In this document: piece after piece, positions 43,384 to 53,686 of the stretch | Position numbering within the stretch: position 1 is the stretch's first letter | Layout of the letters: every line of letters begins with the position of its first letter | Assembly (NCBI GenBank): GCA_947629415.1 | Contig: CANRDP010000004.1 | Location: forward strand, 1 to 58,015 | DNA: 58,015 nt | Source of the DNA: an uncultured Bacilli bacterium | Lineage (GTDB): Bacteria > Bacillota_I > Bacilli_A > RFN20 > CAG-449 | Direction of reading: 5' to 3' | Position numbers and translations under genes: made by a program | The notes under the pieces: generated by a model | Seen by the model: the letters and a program-made list of their open reading frames with translations, nothing else | What the model was told of the DNA's origin: nothing | Database searches by the model: none

Positions 43384-44727
43384 CTAGATAACGTTCGCAT
43401 GCTCATTGCTGGCCAAGAGTCCGTTAATCTGATTCATCGTTTCTAATGCCACACCGACAACGATGATCATTCCGGTTCCTCCCAAGGCTAATGAACTTGG
43501 AACAATATTGCACAAAGTCAACACAATCGGTAACGCAGCGATAAGCGTAAGAGCTGTGGCACCGAGTAAGGTAACTCTGTTCAAAACTTTTTGAATATAA
43601 CGATGTGTTTCATTTCCGGGTCGAATACCGGGAATGTACGTACCGTTTTTCTGAAAATCTTCCGCCATCTTCTCGGGATTGATGGTTAAATTACTGTAAA
43701 AGAAGGAAAATAGGAAAGTAAGAACAATATAAATAATAAGTCCCCAAGGCATATACCATTTTCCTCCATCAAACCATGGCATTTCCACAAGTTCCGATGA
43801 ATTGAAAATTTTCAGAATATTATTGAGATCCTCACCGACATTCGTTATCGCAAAACTCACGATAACCGCCGGAGCCATCATAATCGAACTGGCAAAGATA
43901 ACCGGCATAACCCCGGCAGAATTGATTTTAATCGGGAGAAACGAAGAATTGGTAATTTTTGCATTCAATGCACTTCCTTTACCCGATTGTTGCACCGGAA
44001 TTTTCCGTACGGATTTCTCAATAAAGATAACGAATAAGATGATGAGCAAGTAAGCGATAAGATATAATCCCAACTTTCCTGCTCCAAGCAAAATCCGTTC
44101 ACTATCTCCGGTAATCAATTCGGTTCCGAAGAAATATTGCAATGCAGAGAAAATTTGTGTCGGTAAAGATGAAACGATACCGATAAAGATCAACATGGAT
44201 ACACCATTTCCGATTCCTTTCGTGGTAATTTGATCTGCCATCCACATCACCAGCATCGTTCCGCCGAGAAGATAGATAACAATCTTCACATAACCGAAGA
44301 AAGAAGAATCAAGTAAAGTTAATACATCCGTATTCTGCATGGTAACGGTTATACCATACGCCTGCACGGCCCCTAAGACCAAAGTCAGATATCTTGTCGC
44401 CATTTCGATTTTTTTCCTTCCGTTTTGTCCTTGTTTGGTCAATTCGGTCAATGCCGGAAGAACATCCATCGATAAAAGCTGTATGATAATCGATGAGGTA
44501 ATATAAGGCGAAACACCTAGAGCAAATAATGAGAAACTTTGTAGTGCACCACCACCAAGTAAGTTCATCAAGGACAGAACATTGCTTGTATCCATTGCCG
44601 AACTACTCACTTGGACACCGGGAACCGTAATCCCGGCACCGATTCGGAAAATCAGCATTATTCCCAAAGTAAAGAGAATCCGTCCCCGGATATCTTTATT
44701 TTTAAAGATGGCTACTAACTTTCTCAT
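43384..44727 (-). CDS. secY: protein translocase subunit SecY
   Basis: A 447-residue channel protein with ten membrane segments that exports and inserts proteins. The plug region GGALQSFSLFALGVSPYI, the segment SGKGSALNAKITNSSFLPIKINSAGVMP (split here: SFLPIKINSAGVMPVIFA) and cytosolic FQKNGTYIPGIRPG are conserved. It lies between rplO and adk. Confidence 0.97.
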   Translation of the reverse strand: MRKLVAIFKNKDIRGRILFTLGIMLIFRIGAGITVPGVQVSSSAMDTSNVLSLMNLLGGGALQSFSLFALGVSPYITSSIIIQLLSMDVLPALTELTKQGQNGRKKIEMATRYLTLVLGAVQAYGITVTMQNTDVLTLLDSSFFGYVKIVIYLLGGTMLVMWMADQITTKGIGNGVSMLIFIGIVSSLPTQIFSALQYFFGTELITGDSERILLGAGKLGLYLIAYLLIILFVIFIEKSVRKIPVQQSGKGSALNAKITNSSFLPIKINSAGVMPVIFASSIMMAPAVIVSFAITNVGEDLNNILKIFNSSELVEMPWFDGGKWYMPWGLIIYIVLTFLFSFFYSNLTINPEKMAEDFQKNGTYIPGIRPGNETHRYIQKVLNRVTLLGATALTLIAALPIVLTLCNIVPSSLALGGTGMIIVVGVALETMNQINGLLASNEHANVI

Positions 44728-44730
44728 TCG

Positions 44731-45201
44731 TTATTTTTCCTCATTTGCGGTGGTATCAATAAGAGCAACGACTTCGCTTTTTCCACCGGCAGCGGCTATT
44801 TTTTCCGCTGCTTTTTTCGTAAATGCCTGTACTTTTACATTCAATTTACGGGTTACTTCGCCATTTGCAACAATTTTCACCGGTAATTTTCCGGAAACAT
44901 ATCCTTTGGAACAAAGTAACGTAGCCGTTACTTCAGAACCTTCCTCGAAATTATCCAGTAAATAAAGACTTACGATATCGTAATCATTTTTGGCATGGCT
45001 GGTAAAGCCTCTTTTCGGTAAACGACGGAAGATGGGATTTTGTCCGCCTTCAAATCCGAGACGAACTTTACCACCGGAACGGGATTTTTGTCCCTTATTT
45101 CCGCTACCACCATTTTTACCAAGACCGGAACCTAATCCACGGCCTCTTCTTTTTTCTTTTTTTCGGGCCCCTTCCACATATTTCAATTCGTTCAGTTTCA
45201 T
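44731..45201 (-). CDS. rplO: 50S ribosomal protein L15
   Basis: A 156-residue assembly protein. The basic, glycine-rich N-terminus (RRGRGLGSGLGKNGGSGNKG) and RLGFEGGQNPIFRRLPKRGF are diagnostic. The start at MKLNEL follows AGGAGG; upstream in-frame sequence belongs to rpsE. It directly follows rpsE, where most bacteria carry rpmD between the two. Confidence 0.97.
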   Translation of the reverse strand: MKLNELKYVEGARKKEKRRGRGLGSGLGKNGGSGNKGQKSRSGGKVRLGFEGGQNPIFRRLPKRGFTSHAKNDYDIVSLYLLDNFEEGSEVTATLLCSKGYVSGKLPVKIVANGEVTRKLNVKVQAFTKKAAEKIAAAGGKSEVVALIDTTANEEK

Positions 45202-45212
45202 AGATTTCCTCC

Positions 45213-45854
45213 TTACTTGCGGAGCATTTGAACCTGAGCAAATGTCTTCATATTCTGAAGACCATTGACTGTGGCTCGAATGCAATTGATTGGAGTTCTG
45301 GATCCATAAACTTTCGAGTAAATATTACGAACACCGGCAAGTTCAAGAACTGCACGGACAGGACCACCAGCAACAACTCCAGTACCTTCTGGTGCGGGTT
45401 TTAAATATACCTGACTTGCACCATATTTTCCAACAATATCATGGGATAATGTTCCGTTTTTCACTAAGTAGACATGGAAGAGATTGCGTCGGGCATTTTC
45501 CAAAGCTTTTTTAATTGCTTCCGGAACTTCGGTTGCTTTACCGGTACCATAGCCGACATTTCCTTTCATATCTCCAATAACGACCAATGCAGCAAAACGG
45601 ATTTTTCGACCGCCTTTTACGGTACGAGAAATTCGATTAATCGAAACAACACGTTCTTCGTATTGTTTTTCTTCTTTTTTCGGACCGCGTGCTCCTTTTC
45701 TTGCTCCACGATCTCCGGAGGGTTTTCCTCCCCGATTTCCTCTAGGAGTTCTTCCGTTTCCACGGGGACGTTCATTTGTTCCGGTGGATGGTTCCGTTTC
45801 CTGAACAACAGGTTCTGCTTCTTGTTGTACTTCTACTTTTTCTTCTTCAACCAT
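45213..45854 (-). CDS. rpsE: 30S ribosomal protein S5 with long N-terminal extension
   Basis: A 213-residue protein important for decoding accuracy. The conserved part begins near residue 65 ([19 protein letters not shown]) and includes [17 protein letters not shown] and [19 protein letters not shown]. The first 64 residues are an extra low-complexity tail: an acidic start followed by a Gly/Arg-rich section ([18 protein letters not shown]). This tail is longer than in typical S5 proteins and is likely disordered. Confidence 0.96.
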   Translation of the reverse strand: MVEEEKVEVQQEAEPVVQETEPSTGTNERPRGNGRTPRGNRGGKPSGDRGARKGARGPKKEEKQYEERVVSINRISRTVKGGRKIRFAALVVIGDMKGNVGYGTGKATEVPEAIKKALENARRNLFHVYLVKNGTLSHDIVGKYGASQVYLKPAPEGTGVVAGGPVRAVLELAGVRNIYSKVYGSRTPINCIRATVNGLQNMKTFAQVQMLRK

Positions 45855-45865
45855 CTTGTTTCCTC

Positions 45866-46222
45866 CTAGAATTTCAAGCCGTTTTCACGCGCGGCTTCTG
45901 CTAATGCTTTTACTCGTCCATGATATAAATATCCGGAACGATCGAAGACTACTTCTTCAATGCCTTTGCTAACGGCTAGTTTTGCTAATTCCGCACCTAC
46001 CTTTTTGGCCGCTTCGACATTCGAGCCGTTTTCCAATTTCAAAGAAACGCTCGAACAAGAAACCAAGGTAATGCCTTTGACATCATCAATGATTTGTGCA
46101 TGAATATGGGCGTTAGAGCGGAATACATTCAAACGAGGGCATTCTGCAGTGCCGTGAATTCTTTTTCTTACGCGAAGATGACGACGAACACGTGCCTTAT
46201 TTCTGGACTCTTTTTTAATCAT
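45866..46222 (-). CDS. rplR: 50S ribosomal protein L18
   Basis: A 118-residue protein that binds 5S r[38 protein letters not shown] and the end of the chain, [19 protein letters not shown], fit. It lies between rplF and rpsE. Confidence 0.98.
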   Translation of the reverse strand: MIKKESRNKARVRRHLRVRKRIHGTAECPRLNVFRSNAHIHAQIIDDVKGITLVSCSSVSLKLENGSNVEAAKKVGAELAKLAVSKGIEEVVFDRSGYLYHGRVKALAEAARENGLKF

Positions 46223-46242
46223 ATTTCTTCTCCTTTCCCATA

Positions 46243-46788
46243 TTATTTCTTCGCAGATGCACGTTTACCTTCCTTACGGAGAATAACTTCATCTGCATAT
46301 TTAATACCTTTACCAAGATAAGGTTCGGGTTTACGAACTGCTCGTATTTCACTGGCCATTTGACCAACACGTTCTTTATCAATTCCGCTAACGATAATAT
46401 GCGTTGTATCCGGAACTTGAATGGAAACGCCTTCATAAGGTTTAATTACGACTTCGTGAGAATAACCCATATTTAATACAAGATTTGTCCCCCGCATCGC
46501 CGCACGATAACCAATACCGTTGATTTCCAATTTTTTTTCAAATCCTTCACTGACACCGACGACCATATTATGAAGTAAAGCACGAGATGTTCCGTGAAAT
46601 GTTTTCATACGAATGGAATCATTCGGACGTGTCAATACAATTTCATTTTCCTTTTGTTCGATTTTAATATTCGGTTCAAAGGATCTTTTCAATGTACCTT
46701 TCGGGCCTTTTACTTCCACTACAGAGCCTTGAATATTCACACTTACACCACTAGGAAGTACCACGGGTTTATTTCCAATTCTAGACAT
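46243..46788 (-). CDS. rplF: 50S ribosomal protein L6
   Basis: A 181-residue protein at the base of the L7/L12 stalk region. [17 protein letters not shown] and the C-terminal [20 protein letters not shown] are typical. The start was placed at MSRIG, which follows GGGAGGAA; the longer frame would enter rpsH. Confidence 0.97.
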   Translation of the reverse strand: MSRIGNKPVVLPSGVSVNIQGSVVEVKGPKGTLKRSFEPNIKIEQKENEIVLTRPNDSIRMKTFHGTSRALLHNMVVGVSEGFEKKLEINGIGYRAAMRGTNLVLNMGYSHEVVIKPYEGVSIQVPDTTHIIVSGIDKERVGQMASEIRAVRKPEPYLGKGIKYADEVILRKEGKRASAKK

Positions 46789-46798
46789 ATGTTCCCTC

Positions 46799-47197
46799 CT
46801 ACCAAATATAAGCGACAACTTCGCCGCCAACGCCGAGCTTTCTTGCTTCGCTATCGGTCATTACTCCTTTGGATGTGGAGATAATTGCGATACCTAAACC
46901 GTTAAAGACACGAGGCAATTTATCACAAGGAACCGTTACCCGAAGTCCCGGTTTTGAAATTTTTTTCAGACCCGAAATTACTTTCGTACCATCGGATCCA
47001 TATTTGAGATCTAAAGTCAATTCCTTCTTAACACCGGTAGTTTCAACGGAAAAATCTTTAATAAATCCTTCTCTTTTTAAGATGTCCGCAATTGCGACTT
47101 TCATCTTGGAAGAAGGCATCATCACTTGGTCATGATGCAGAACATTTGCGTTACGAATTCTTGTAAGCATATCTGCGATTGGATCTGTCATTGCCAT
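46799..47197 (-). CDS. rpsH: 30S ribosomal protein S8
   Basis: A 132-residue primary 16S rRNA-binding protein. [20 protein letters not shown] and [20 protein letters not shown] identify it. In many bacteria S8 is the translational repressor of the spc operon, though no target structure was looked for in detail here. Confidence 0.98.
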   Translation of the reverse strand: MAMTDPIADMLTRIRNANVLHHDQVMMPSSKMKVAIADILKREGFIKDFSVETTGVKKELTLDLKYGSDGTKVISGLKKISKPGLRVTVPCDKLPRVFNGLGIAIISTSKGVMTDSEARKLGVGGEVVAYIW

Positions 47198-47220
47198 TCT
47201 AATTTCCTCCTTCTTTCCAC

Positions 47221-47406
47221 TTACCAGCTTGCCTTACGCATGCCAGGAATTTCACCTTTATAAGCCAATTCTCTTAAACAAATACGGCATAAGCCAAATT
47301 TACGAATCACCGAATGTGGACGACCACAGCGATTGCAACGAGTATATTCTCTTACTTTGAATTTCTGTGGACGACTGCAACGGATTTTAATTGATGTTTT
47401 TGCCAT
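47221..47406 (-). CDS. rpsN: 30S ribosomal protein S14, zinc (type Z) form
   Basis: A 61-residue protein with two CxxC pairs (CNRC and CRIC), the zinc-binding form usual in Gram-positive genomes. The ends AKTSIKIR and GMRKASW match the family. It lies between rplE and rpsH. Confidence 0.97.
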   Translation of the reverse strand: MAKTSIKIRCSRPQKFKVREYTRCNRCGRPHSVIRKFGLCRICLRELAYKGEIPGMRKASW

Positions 47407-47421
47407 AGCTTCATCCTCCTC

Positions 47422-47982
47422 TTATCTCTGGAAAGGCATTCCGAGTGCCAAAAGCAAATCATATGCCTCTTCATCTGTTTTCGCTGTGGTAACGATGACG
47501 ATATCCATACCACGAATCTTTCCGATTTTATCGTAATTTACTTCCGGAAAAATCAATTGTTCTTTAATTCCGAGAGTATAATTTCCACGACCATCAAAAG
47601 CCGCTTTACTCACTCCGCGGAAATCACGAACACGCGGCAAGGTAATCGTTACTAACTTATCGAGGAATTCGTACATCCGATTCCCTCTCAATGTGACCTT
47701 GCATCCGATAGCCTGACCTTCTCTTAATTTGAAGTTTGCCACGGATTTTTTTGCTCGTGTAATCACCGGTTTTTGTCCTGCAATCTGTGTGAGTTCCGCA
47801 ACAGAATCTTCGAGTAATTTACTGTTTGCCGTCGCATCACCGACACCGATATTCAGAACTATTTTTACAACTTGAGGAACTTCCATGACGGAAGAATATT
47901 TATATTTTTCGATTAATTGTTTCACAATCTCTTCTTGATATTGTTTTTTGAGACGTGCTACATAAACTTCTTTATTTGCCAT
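47422..47982 (-). CDS. rplE: 50S ribosomal protein L5
   Basis: A 186-residue 5S rRNA-binding protein that bridges to the P-site tRNA and S13. [38 protein letters not shown] and [17 protein letters not shown] are conserved. The ATG after GAGGTGG was chosen over a GTG three codons upstream. Confidence 0.97.
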   Translation of the reverse strand: MANKEVYVARLKKQYQEEIVKQLIEKYKYSSVMEVPQVVKIVLNIGVGDATANSKLLEDSVAELTQIAGQKPVITRAKKSVANFKLREGQAIGCKVTLRGNRMYEFLDKLVTITLPRVRDFRGVSKAAFDGRGNYTLGIKEQLIFPEVNYDKIGKIRGMDIVIVTTAKTDEEAYDLLLALGMPFQR

Positions 47983-47995
47983 GTTTTCCACCTCA

Positions 47996-48304
47996 CTAAT
48001 CTAACTTTGTGCCGCTTGCTTTGGAAATACGAATTTTCTTTCCGTTTTCAAAAGTATAGCCGACACGCGTTGCTTTTTTCTTTTTTTCATCATAGATGGC
48101 TACATTACTGACATCAATGGGTGCATAGAGTTCAATACGTCCGCCATCCGGATTTTTTTGCGTCGGTTTTTGATGTTTTGTAACGGTATGAACACCATTC
48201 ACGACTACTTTTCCTAGTTTCGGAAAAGCTTTTTGCACTGTTCCGATTTTACCTTTGTCAGCGCCAGCAATGACGATGACTTTATCGCCTTTTTTAATCT
48301 TCAT
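47996..48304 (-). CDS. rplX: 50S ribosomal protein L24
   Basis: A 102-residue early assembly protein with the KOW motif [20 protein letters not shown] near the N-terminus and [20 protein letters not shown] after it. AGGAGG precedes the ATG. Confidence 0.98.
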   Translation of the reverse strand: MKIKKGDKVIVIAGADKGKIGTVQKAFPKLGKVVVNGVHTVTKHQKPTQKNPDGGRIELYAPIDVSNVAIYDEKKKKATRVGYTFENGKKIRISKASGTKLD

Positions 48305-48317
48305 GATGATTTCCTCC

Positions 48318-48695
48318 TTACAATACTTCTTCCGCTAAGGAAATAATCTTCATGAATCCGTCATTTCCTTTATCACGAATTTCTCTTGCCACAGGGCCAA
48401 AGATACGGCTTCCACGCGGAGTTCCATCCTCATTAATCAAAACACAGGCATTGTCATCAAAGCGAATGAATGTTCCGTCCGGACGTTGAACGCCTTTTTT
48501 CGTACGAATAATAACCGCTTTGACAATTTCACCTTTTTTGACTTTTCCTTCGGGAATAGCACTTTTTACCGAACATAAAACAATGTCCCCGATGGAAGAG
48601 GAGGTACGTTTGGAACCTCCGTAAAGGCGGAAAATACGGACTGATTTTGCTCCAGAATTATCTGCAACAACTAAATTTGTTTCATTTTGAACCAT
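48318..48695 (-). CDS. rplN: 50S ribosomal protein L14
   Basis: A 125-residue protein at the subunit interface. [40 protein letters not shown] and FGPVAREIR are typical. Three residues longer than the common 122, through a small insertion (RDKGNDGF) near the C-terminus. Confidence 0.98.
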   Translation of the reverse strand: MVQNETNLVVADNSGAKSVRIFRLYGGSKRTSSSIGDIVLCSVKSAIPEGKVKKGEIVKAVIIRTKKGVQRPDGTFIRFDDNACVLINEDGTPRGSRIFGPVAREIRDKGNDGFMKIISLAEEVL

Positions 48696-48705
48696 ATTCT
48701 TCCTC

Positions 48706-48972
48706 CTATCTTACTTCTTCAGCAGAACTAATGACTTTTACCAGTCGGAAACGCTTTGTAGCAGAGAGAGGACGGCATTCCATAATTTGAACGACATCGC
48801 CGACTTTTGCCACATTTTGCTCATCATGTGCTTTATATTTCTTAGCATATTTTACACGTTTTCCGTATTTGGCATGTGTTTTCATCGTGCTAACTAAGAC
48901 GGTAATGGTTTTATCCATTTTGTCTGAGACAACAACGCCCTGAATCACTCTGCGGGTATTTCTTTCTTCCAT
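48706..48972 (-). CDS. rpsQ: 30S ribosomal protein S17
   Basis: An 88-residue OB-fold 16S rRNA-binding protein. [33 protein letters not shown] and [19 protein letters not shown] are diagnostic. It lies between rpmC and rplN. Confidence 0.98.
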   Translation of the reverse strand: MEERNTRRVIQGVVVSDKMDKTITVLVSTMKTHAKYGKRVKYAKKYKAHDEQNVAKVGDVVQIMECRPLSATKRFRLVKVISSAEEVR

Positions 48973-48983
48973 TGTTCTACCTC

Positions 48984-49184
48984 CTAGTTCAAGCCCATTT
49001 CACGCTCTCGTAAAATGGTATACATACGTGCAATGGTTTTTCGTGCTTCGGTAATTTTTTTACCATTATCAAGTTGCCCGCTGGCCTTTTGAAAACGAAG
49101 AGTCAATAACTCTTGTTTGAGTTCGTTAATTTTAACTTTAATTTCATCGCTAGAAAGTTCTCTGATTTCAGCAATTTTCATCAT
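48984..49184 (-). CDS. rpmC: 50S ribosomal protein L29
   Basis: A 66-residue two-helix protein near the exit tunnel, a docking site for trigger factor together with L23. [20 protein letters not shown] and [14 protein letters not shown] identify it. The start overlaps rplP by four bases. Confidence 0.97.
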   Translation of the reverse strand: MMKIAEIRELSSDEIKVKINELKQELLTLRFQKASGQLDNGKKITEARKTIARMYTILREREMGLN

Positions 49185-49603
49185 TTTGACTCACCCGTTC
49201 CTTTCTTGATAATTTTTGTTTTAATCGGTAATTTATAGGCTGCAAGACGAAGTGCTTCACGAGCGGTTACTTCATCGACACCGCCGATTTCAAACATGAC
49301 ACGTCCCGTTTTGACAACAGCAACCCATAATTCCGGAGATCCTTTACCGGATCCCATACGAACTTCCGCCGGTTTCTTCGTTTTGGCTAAATGCGGGAAA
49401 ATACGAATCCATACTTTTCCGGCTCGATTGGTATAACGGGCCAAAACGATACGTGCGGCCTCGATTTGTCTTGCTGTAATCCAATTCCCGGATACCGCTT
49501 GAAGACCGAAATCTCCAAAGCAAACTTCATTTCCACCTTTGGAAAGGCCCTCATACTTAATTCCGTGAGGTCTACGATATTTGACTCTTTTCGGTTGTAA
49601 CAT
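49181..49603 (-). CDS. rplP: 50S ribosomal protein L16
   Basis: A 140-residue protein close to the A-site tRNA and 5S r[37 protein letters not shown] and [16 protein letters not shown] are conserved. It follows rpsC by two bases. Confidence 0.98.
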   Translation of the reverse strand: MLQPKRVKYRRPHGIKYEGLSKGGNEVCFGDFGLQAVSGNWITARQIEAARIVLARYTNRAGKVWIRIFPHLAKTKKPAEVRMGSGKGSPELWVAVVKTGRVMFEIGGVDEVTAREALRLAAYKLPIKTKIIKKGTGESK

Positions 49604-49605
49604 AT

Positions 49606-50307
49606 TTATTCTCCTTTCCTAGGTCTTGCCTGTCGGAGTGTTTCTTCATTTTTTTCTTCTTTTGGTTCTTGATTGGCTAAGCCGCGGCAAATCCAAACTT
49701 TACAACCCAATTTTCCATAGGTTGTTCTTGCTTCCGCACAAGCATAGTCAACATCCATACGAAGAGTATGAAGAGAAACAACACCTTCTTTATAACCTTC
49801 ACTACGGGCAATTTCCGCACCACCCAAACGGCCGGAAATTTTAGTTTTGATACCCATAGCGCCCGCTTTCATTACTTTACGAATCGTTGATTTCTGTACA
49901 TTACGGAAAGAAGCACGCTCTTCAAGAGCTTTTGCCATTTCCTGAGCAACAATATTGGCATCCAATGCCGGATTTTTCACTTCGACAACAGAAATTTTCA
50001 ATTCATCGTTTTTCTTACCTAATTTCTTTTGCAAATTTGCCGTCAATAATTTGATATTGGAAGCATCTTGTCCCAAAATCATACCAGGACGGGCAGTGAA
50101 AATGGAAATCGTAATTTTTCCGTTTTTCACACGTTCGATTTCAATATGAGAAACCAAACATTCTTTTAATTTCTTTTCGAGGAATTCACGGATTTTAATA
50201 TCATCATTTAAAAATTGTGAAAAATCTTTTTTGTTGGCATACCATCTGGAATTCCAATCTCTGCTGATTCCGATTCTCATGCCAACCGGATTAACTTTTT
50301 GACCCAT
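49606..50307 (-). CDS. rpsC: 30S ribosomal protein S3
   Basis: A 233-residue head protein at the mRNA entry channel. It starts [20 protein letters not shown], has the KH domain around [17 protein letters not shown], and the C-terminal [18 protein letters not shown] short charged tail follows. Confidence 0.98.
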   Translation of the reverse strand: MGQKVNPVGMRIGISRDWNSRWYANKKDFSQFLNDDIKIREFLEKKLKECLVSHIEIERVKNGKITISIFTARPGMILGQDASNIKLLTANLQKKLGKKNDELKISVVEVKNPALDANIVAQEMAKALEERASFRNVQKSTIRKVMKAGAMGIKTKISGRLGGAEIARSEGYKEGVVSLHTLRMDVDYACAEARTTYGKLGCKVWICRGLANQEPKEEKNEETLRQARPRKGE

Positions 50308-50317
50308 ACCTTCCTCC

Positions 50318-50650
50318 TTATCTTTCTTTCACCACACAAGTAATGTGGGATGTTCTTTTCAAAATGCTGGATGCGGATCCTCTTGCCCTCGGAAGAAATC
50401 TTTTAAGGGTTGGACCATCACCGGCATAAATTTCTGCGATATATAATTTTGATTCATCCATTTTGTTGTTATTTACGGCATTTGCTGCAGCAGATTGAAC
50501 AACTTTTCGAACCGGTGTAACCGCAGATTTATTTATATGATCTAAGATAACGAGAGCTTCCGAAACATCTTTTCCTCGGATGAGGTCGATAACCAAGCGA
50601 ACTTTTCTTGGAGTTATACGGATTCCTTTAGCTTTAGCGATTGCTTGCAT
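50318..50650 (-). CDS. rplV: 50S ribosomal protein L22
   Basis: A 110-residue protein whose loop lines the exit tunnel at the macrolide site. RITPRKVRLVIDLIRGKDV and FLPRARGSASSILKRTSHIT are diagnostic, the latter being the tunnel loop. Confidence 0.98.
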   Translation of the reverse strand: MQAIAKAKGIRITPRKVRLVIDLIRGKDVSEALVILDHINKSAVTPVRKVVQSAAANAVNNNKMDESKLYIAEIYAGDGPTLKRFLPRARGSASSILKRTSHITCVVKER

Positions 50651-50664
50651 TTTTCTTCCTCCTC

Positions 50665-50967
50665 CTATTTCTTCGTTGCAGCGGCTGCGGCTGCTTTATC
50701 TTCGGCGGTATGTCCCGTATGACCTTTATATGTTCTTGTGGGAGCAAACTCACCGAGTTTATGTCCGACCATATCTTCCGTTATATAGACGGTAATAAAT
50801 TCATGTCCGTTATAAACAGCAAAGGAGTGTTCGATAAATTGTGGAAGAATGGTTGATCTTCTTGACCATGTTTTAATCAATTCTTTTTTATTCGCTTGAT
50901 TCAAGGCCTCGACTTTCTTCACCAAATAAGAATCGCAAAAGGGACCTTTTTTAACACTGCGTGACAT
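50665..50967 (-). CDS. rpsS: 30S ribosomal protein S19
   Basis: A 100-residue head protein. [39 protein letters not shown] and [20 protein letters not shown] are standard. It ends in an Ala/Lys-rich tail. Confidence 0.98.
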   Translation of the reverse strand: MSRSVKKGPFCDSYLVKKVEALNQANKKELIKTWSRRSTILPQFIEHSFAVYNGHEFITVYITEDMVGHKLGEFAPTRTYKGHTGHTAEDKAAAAAATKK

Positions 50968-50989
50968 AATCTTCTACTATCTCCTTTCC

Positions 50990-51826
50990 TTATTTACCAT
51001 TGCGGCGACGAATAATCAATTTACCGCTGGCTTTCTTTTTACTTCTGGTCTTCACACCAAGAGCTCTCTTGCCCCATGGAGTGCGTGGCGCATCTCGGCC
51101 AACCGGACATTTACCTTCACCACCACCATGAGGGTGATCGCATGGGTTCATGGCAGAACCACGAACGGTAGGACGAACTCCATACCAACGATTTTTTCCG
51201 GCTTTACCGAAATTCACCAGATTCCAGTCTTCATTTCCGACAAAACCAATCGTAGCACGGCAAGTTCCCAGTACTTTACGAACTTCACCGGACGCCAAAC
51301 GAAGAATTACATATTTTCCTTCAGCACCCAAGACCTGCGCGGAAGTTCCCGCTGCACGGCATAATTGTCCGCCTTTCCCGGGTCTCAATTCGACATTGTG
51401 AACAAAAGTACCTTCGGGAATATTTGCCAAATTCATTGCATTGCCGATTTTGATATCGCAAGCATCTTTGGACATAATTTTATCGCCGACATTGATATCT
51501 TTCGGAGCAAGAATATATCTTTTTTCTCCGTCGACATAATTAATCAAACAAATATTCGCATTTCGATTCGGATCATATTCAATCGTGGCAACACGACCTT
51601 CAATACCATCCTTATTTCTTTTAAAATCAATAATACGATATTTTCTTTTATGACCTCCACCCATGTGGCGACAAGTAATGCGACCTGTGTTGTTCCGGCC
51701 TCCGGTATGTTTTAATGGAGCCAATAAACTTTTCTCAGGAGTATTTGTCGTAATGATATCAAAGGTGAAGTTTGTCATATTTCGACGACTTGGTGTCGTC
51801 GGTTTATAACTTCGAATGTTATTCAT
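50990..51826 (-). CDS. rplB: 50S ribosomal protein L2
   Basis: A 278-residue protein needed for subunit joining and peptidyl transfer. [17 protein letters not shown] at the start, [19 protein letters not shown], and the His-containing [20 protein letters not shown] are all conserved. Preceded by AGGAGATA. Confidence 0.98.
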   Translation of the reverse strand: MNNIRSYKPTTPSRRNMTNFTFDIITTNTPEKSLLAPLKHTGGRNNTGRITCRHMGGGHKRKYRIIDFKRNKDGIEGRVATIEYDPNRNANICLINYVDGEKRYILAPKDINVGDKIMSKDACDIKIGNAMNLANIPEGTFVHNVELRPGKGGQLCRAAGTSAQVLGAEGKYVILRLASGEVRKVLGTCRATIGFVGNEDWNLVNFGKAGKNRWYGVRPTVRGSAMNPCDHPHGGGEGKCPVGRDAPRTPWGKRALGVKTRSKKKASGKLIIRRRNGK

Positions 51827-51854
51827 TTTTTATCTCCTATAATTTCCAATTTTT

Positions 51855-52322
51855 TTATTTTGTTTCTTGTGCCGCGGATAATTTTTCTTTATCTTCTTTT
51901 GAAAGCGTCACATATGCTTTCTTATAACCGCTGACCTTTCCTTGATAACGACCGACTCGTTTATCTTTCGGAAGCACATTTACAACGCGAACACTTAATG
52001 GTTTCACATTGAAAATTTGTTCAAAAGCAATCATAATCGATGTTTTATTTGCTTCCGGAGCTACCTTTACCACAATGGTATTCAGCTCATTTTGCAATTT
52101 CATGGTTTTTTCCGTAACAATAGGGGAACGGATAAGATCCAAACTGAAGTTTGTCGGTGCGGCATATTTCTTCTCTTCCGGAGCAGGAGCCGCTGCTTTT
52201 TCTTTTTTCGAAACTTTTTCTTTTTTCACGGCTTTTTTGGGAGCTGCTTTTTTTTCTTCTGTTTCAGCTTCTTTTTTTGTTTCTTCCGCTGTTACTTCAG
52301 CTACTTTTTTACTTGCTGGCAT
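51855..52322 (-). CDS. rplW: 50S ribosomal protein L23 with long N-terminal extension
   Basis: A 155-residue protein at the tunnel exit, docking site for trigger factor and SRP. The conserved domain begins near residue 62 (LIRSPIVTEKTMKLQNELNT) and ends KAYVTLSKEDK. The first 60 residues are a low-complexity Lys/Glu/Ala tail (for example KKEAETEEKKAAPKKAVKKE), absent from typical L23. The start overlaps rplD by 14 bases. Confidence 0.95.
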   Translation of the reverse strand: MPASKKVAEVTAEETKKEAETEEKKAAPKKAVKKEKVSKKEKAAAPAPEEKKYAAPTNFSLDLIRSPIVTEKTMKLQNELNTIVVKVAPEANKTSIMIAFEQIFNVKPLSVRVVNVLPKDKRVGRYQGKVSGYKKAYVTLSKEDKEKLSAAQETK

Positions 52323-52965
52323 CTTTCAACATCTCCTTTTCAATTTTTTGAACGGCTGCAAGTGTCATGACAACACTATCCGCATTCAAAAGGTCATAAA
52401 CCGACACATTATCATAATTTGTAAAGATAACGCCGGGAATGTTTCTTGCCGACATGGCAAGATTCAAGTTATCTTCCGATTCGACAAGAAGCGATTTCGG
52501 TTGGACATTGAGTGCTGCCATAACTTGTACCATTTCTTTTGTCTTATGTGATGGAAGATTGAAATCTTTCACAATAATAAGTTCGTTATTTTTTACTTTT
52601 ACAGAAAGTGCAGAACGCACCGCCAATTTGTGTGCTTTCTTATTTTGCGAAAGTTTGAAATTTTGATTGCCGGTAGGTCCAAAGACAATTCCACCATGTC
52701 GCCATAAAGGAGACCGAGATGATCCTGCTCTGGCACGTCCGGTACCTTTTTGTCTCCAAGGTTTTTTTCCGCCGCCGGAAACCTCTCCTCTTTTCTTTGT
52801 TTTTGCCGTTGCTTGACGAAGATTGGCTTGATATACCTGGACGGCATCGAACATAACTTGTGTGTTCGGTTCAATGGCGAAGACTTCACCATTCAGAGTT
52901 ACTTTTTCAACTTCTTTACCTGTCAAATCAAGAACGGGCAAGGTAACATTTTTTTCTTCTGACAT
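52309..52965 (-). CDS. rplD: 50S ribosomal protein L4
   Basis: A 218-residue protein whose loop lines the exit tunnel: KKRGEVSGGGKKPWRQKGTG and RAGSSRSPLWRHGGIVFGP. The ATG after GGAG was taken; the longer frame starts in the rplC ribosome binding region. In some bacteria L4 represses the S10 operon; a leader is present here upstream of rpsJ. Confidence 0.97.
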   Translation of the reverse strand: MSEEKNVTLPVLDLTGKEVEKVTLNGEVFAIEPNTQVMFDAVQVYQANLRQATAKTKKRGEVSGGGKKPWRQKGTGRARAGSSRSPLWRHGGIVFGPTGNQNFKLSQNKKAHKLAVRSALSVKVKNNELIIVKDFNLPSHKTKEMVQVMAALNVQPKSLLVESEDNLNLAMSARNIPGVIFTNYDNVSVYDLLNADSVVMTLAAVQKIEKEMLKDASK

Positions 52966-52986
52966 TGTAATTCTCCTTTCCATCCA

Positions 52987-53673
52987 TTATTCCGCCTGAG
53001 CGGCATTATAGTTCACAATTTCTTTCACTTCCACTTTGGCATTTGGTTTTTTCACCGCAGAGCGAAGTACCACAATTGATTTTTTCGGTCCCGGGACAGA
53101 ACCTTTCACCAAAATGGCATTATTTGCAAGATCAACAGCAACAATGGAAAGATTCAAAATTGTCGCTTGTTTATCTCCGTGATGTCCGGCCATTTTCTTT
53201 CCCGGATGAATTCTGTTGTTGCAACGACCATTCGTAGCCATCGATCCGGGTCCGCGATGCGGAAATCCGGCACCATGTCCTTTCGGACCGATATGGAAAT
53301 GCCAACGTTTGATAGCACCGGTAAATCCATGTCCTTTGCTTGTGCCGATAACATCAATGACTTCCCCGGCACTGAAGATATCTGCTTTAATTTCATCGCC
53401 AAGTTTATAATTCATTTCCGAGAAGCGAAGTTCAACGAGTTCGTATTTCGGAGAAACTCCCGCTTTTTTGAAAACGCCGAGTTCCGGTTTTGTGCATCGC
53501 TGTTCTTTCTTATCTTCATAACCAACTTGAACGGCTTCATACCCATCTTTTTCTTTTGTTTTAATTTGGGTTACGACATTCGGTAAGACTTCGATAACGG
53601 TCACAGGATACTGTGTGCCATCGGTAGCGAAGACTTGCGTCATACCCATTTTACGACCTACGATAGATTTCAT
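52987..53673 (-). CDS. rplC: 50S ribosomal protein L3
   Basis: A 228-residue protein reaching the peptidyl transferase centre. IVGRKMGMTQVFATDG, VIGTSKGHGFTGAIKRWHF and GKKMAGHHGDKQAT are diagnostic. AGGAGGC precedes the ATG. Confidence 0.98.
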   Translation of the reverse strand: MKSIVGRKMGMTQVFATDGTQYPVTVIEVLPNVVTQIKTKEKDGYEAVQVGYEDKKEQRCTKPELGVFKKAGVSPKYELVELRFSEMNYKLGDEIKADIFSAGEVIDVIGTSKGHGFTGAIKRWHFHIGPKGHGAGFPHRGPGSMATNGRCNNRIHPGKKMAGHHGDKQATILNLSIVAVDLANNAILVKGSVPGPKKSIVVLRSAVKKPNAKVEVKEIVNYNAAQAE

Positions 53674-53686
53674 AGTTCCTGCCTCC

